Shown here one piece after another: positions 63,267 through 64,000 of a stretch of DNA of 64,000 nt. Under the pieces are notes generated by a model. It saw only the letters and a list, made by a program, of their open reading frames with translations, was not told the DNA's origin and made no database searches. The number at the start of each line of letters is the position of its first letter. Positions within the stretch are counted from its first letter, which is position 1. The position numbers were made by a program, and so were the translations under genes. The DNA is taken from positions 1-64,000 of the forward strand of contig NZ_JARGYD010000001.1 in assembly GCF_029168315.1 (NCBI RefSeq), in the 5' to 3' direction. The stretch is from Psychromarinibacter halotolerans. GTDB lineage: Bacteria; Pseudomonadota; Alphaproteobacteria; Rhodobacterales; Rhodobacteraceae.

Positions 63267-63744
63267 TGGAATACATCTCCATCGAAAAATCGTACTCTGT
63301 TGGCATTGGAAGTAGCCCTGTGCCGGAACTCGGTCAACGAAACGACTTATTTCTGCCTGATTTCGGGCCGGGGCGACGGGGCGTGCGACTGACCCAAGGG
63401 CGCAATCCCCCGCTGCGACACACTCCATAGTGGAAAATACCTTCACGCAATTGCCCCGACGCGCGAAGCGGGGATCTGGGAAATGCGGCTGAAACAAGGC
63501 GGTTATTGTGGCGAAGGCAGGGCGCGCCCGCTGTGCCACACGCGCAGCACGGGGCGATCATAACCGTAAAAGACACGCTAAGGTTGTGGCTTCCGCGCGT
63601 TGGCCGGCCCGTTTCCGCCGCCGCGACGGTGCGATGCGCCGACCGTCATTGTCACGCAACCCCGAAGCCGACGGGAATCGTGCGGCCCGCGGCGGACCTG
63701 TCGAAACCGCCGCAGGCCAGTCTTCGACGGTGTCCGCCGCCGCC
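63267..63744. other. intergenic region, VPLPA gene/phosphorylase
   Basis: About 480 bases with no gene I can support. Frames that remain open are antisense shadows of the G+C-rich sequence. It holds the promoter for the VPLPA-protein gene and the downstream flank of the phosphorylase gene. Confidence 0.4.
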
Positions 63745-64000
63745 TCAGAACGCGTTGGTGATCCACCGGCACTGATAGGGGGCAAGGGTGATCGTGTCCG
63801 TTTCTGGCTCGACCCGCTCGCCCGACAGCAGGTCGACCCAGCCCTCGTCCGCGATCAGGTTCAGCGACGACGACGGGATCTCGACCGTGTCCGCCGAAAC
63901 GTTGTGAAGCGCGAAGATCGACTGCGTCCGGTCCAGCGCCTGCCGCCACACGCCGAAGATGCGCGGATCAAGCGGCAGGGTGAACTGCGTGGCGTTGGGA
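63745..64000 (-). CDS. GH13 phosphorylase, C-terminal part (cut by window edge)
   Basis: Only the last 85 residues lie in the window, so the 5' end is outside. They read PNATQFTLPLDPRIFGVWRQ, LDRTQSIFALHNVSADTVEI and LAPYQCRWI. This is the C-terminal domain of the sucrose-phosphorylase branch of GH13. Next to gpgS and the phosphatase, the best guess is glucosylglycerate phosphorylase, which splits the osmolyte with phosphate; sucrose phosphorylase remains possible. Confidence 0.75.
   Translation of the reverse strand, partial: PNATQFTLPLDPRIFGVWRQALDRTQSIFALHNVSADTVEIPSSSLNLIADEGWVDLLSGERVEPETDTITLAPYQCRWITNAF

Overview
The window looks like chromosomal DNA of an alphaproteobacterium of the family Rhodobacteraceae (Roseobacter/Rhodobacter type). 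The support is high G+C with dense gene packing, and gene orders I know from that family: yajC-secD-secF leading towards ccmAB, hflK-hflC-DUF2065 beside a Do protease, and glyQ/glyS with a PEP-binding protein and a cell-wall hydrolase. A GTTC-N7-GTTC LexA box, an FdVI-type ferredoxin, a Hint-domain protein, a VPLPA-type C-terminal sorting signal and a family of short palindromic intergenic repeats also fit. Species cannot be named. No insertion sequence, prophage, CRISPR array or rRNA was seen; the only tRNA is tRNA-Pro(TGG).

Layout. 1-8220: TspO-like protein and serS (minus), the Sec export genes yajC-secD-secF with a terminator, a TauE/SafE exporter, a Mth938-like protein, ccmA-ccmB and tRNA-Pro. 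8221-15600: a long non-coding leader, the B12-dependent ribonucleotide reductase nrdJ, a methyltransferase of visibly lower G+C, a secreted fasciclin protein and a Hint protein. 15800-26060: sdaA, DUF454, rpiA-gor, hflKC and its small membrane partner, a GNAT enzyme, pyrE and a Do-family protease. 26240-33470: a voltage-gated-type channel, a lipoprotein, an SOS-box-linked fragment of error-prone polymerase DnaE2, an FdVI-type ferredoxin, purD, a PfpI protein, xseA and a GNAT enzyme.

33700-44010: a methyltransferase, an AbrB-type membrane protein, then a molybdenum-hydroxylase maturation set (CoxD-like ATPase, CoxE-like VWA protein, XdhC, molybdopterin-binding protein) interrupted by a very acidic OmpA-family protein, followed by a periplasmic protein whose trypsin-like domain has lost its catalytic residues. 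44110-55570: the two glycyl-tRNA synthetase subunits separated by three other genes, a PPDK-like protein with an eroded ATP-binding domain, a SleB-type hydrolase, glmM and small genes. 55670-64000: an MFS transporter, ilvC divergent from two translationally coupled Lrp/AsnC regulators, an anti-sigma-like membrane protein, and a glucosylglycerate locus (phosphatase, synthase and, at the right edge, the end of a GH13 phosphorylase), with a VPLPA-anchored surface protein between.

No single spectacular new system is evident. The most unusual items are the SOS-box/DnaE2-fragment locus, the dead protease, the PPDK relative, the orphan Cox-type maturation set, the palindromic repeat family, and the long structured region before nrdJ. 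Function calls come from recognising protein sequence by eye; no database search was run.
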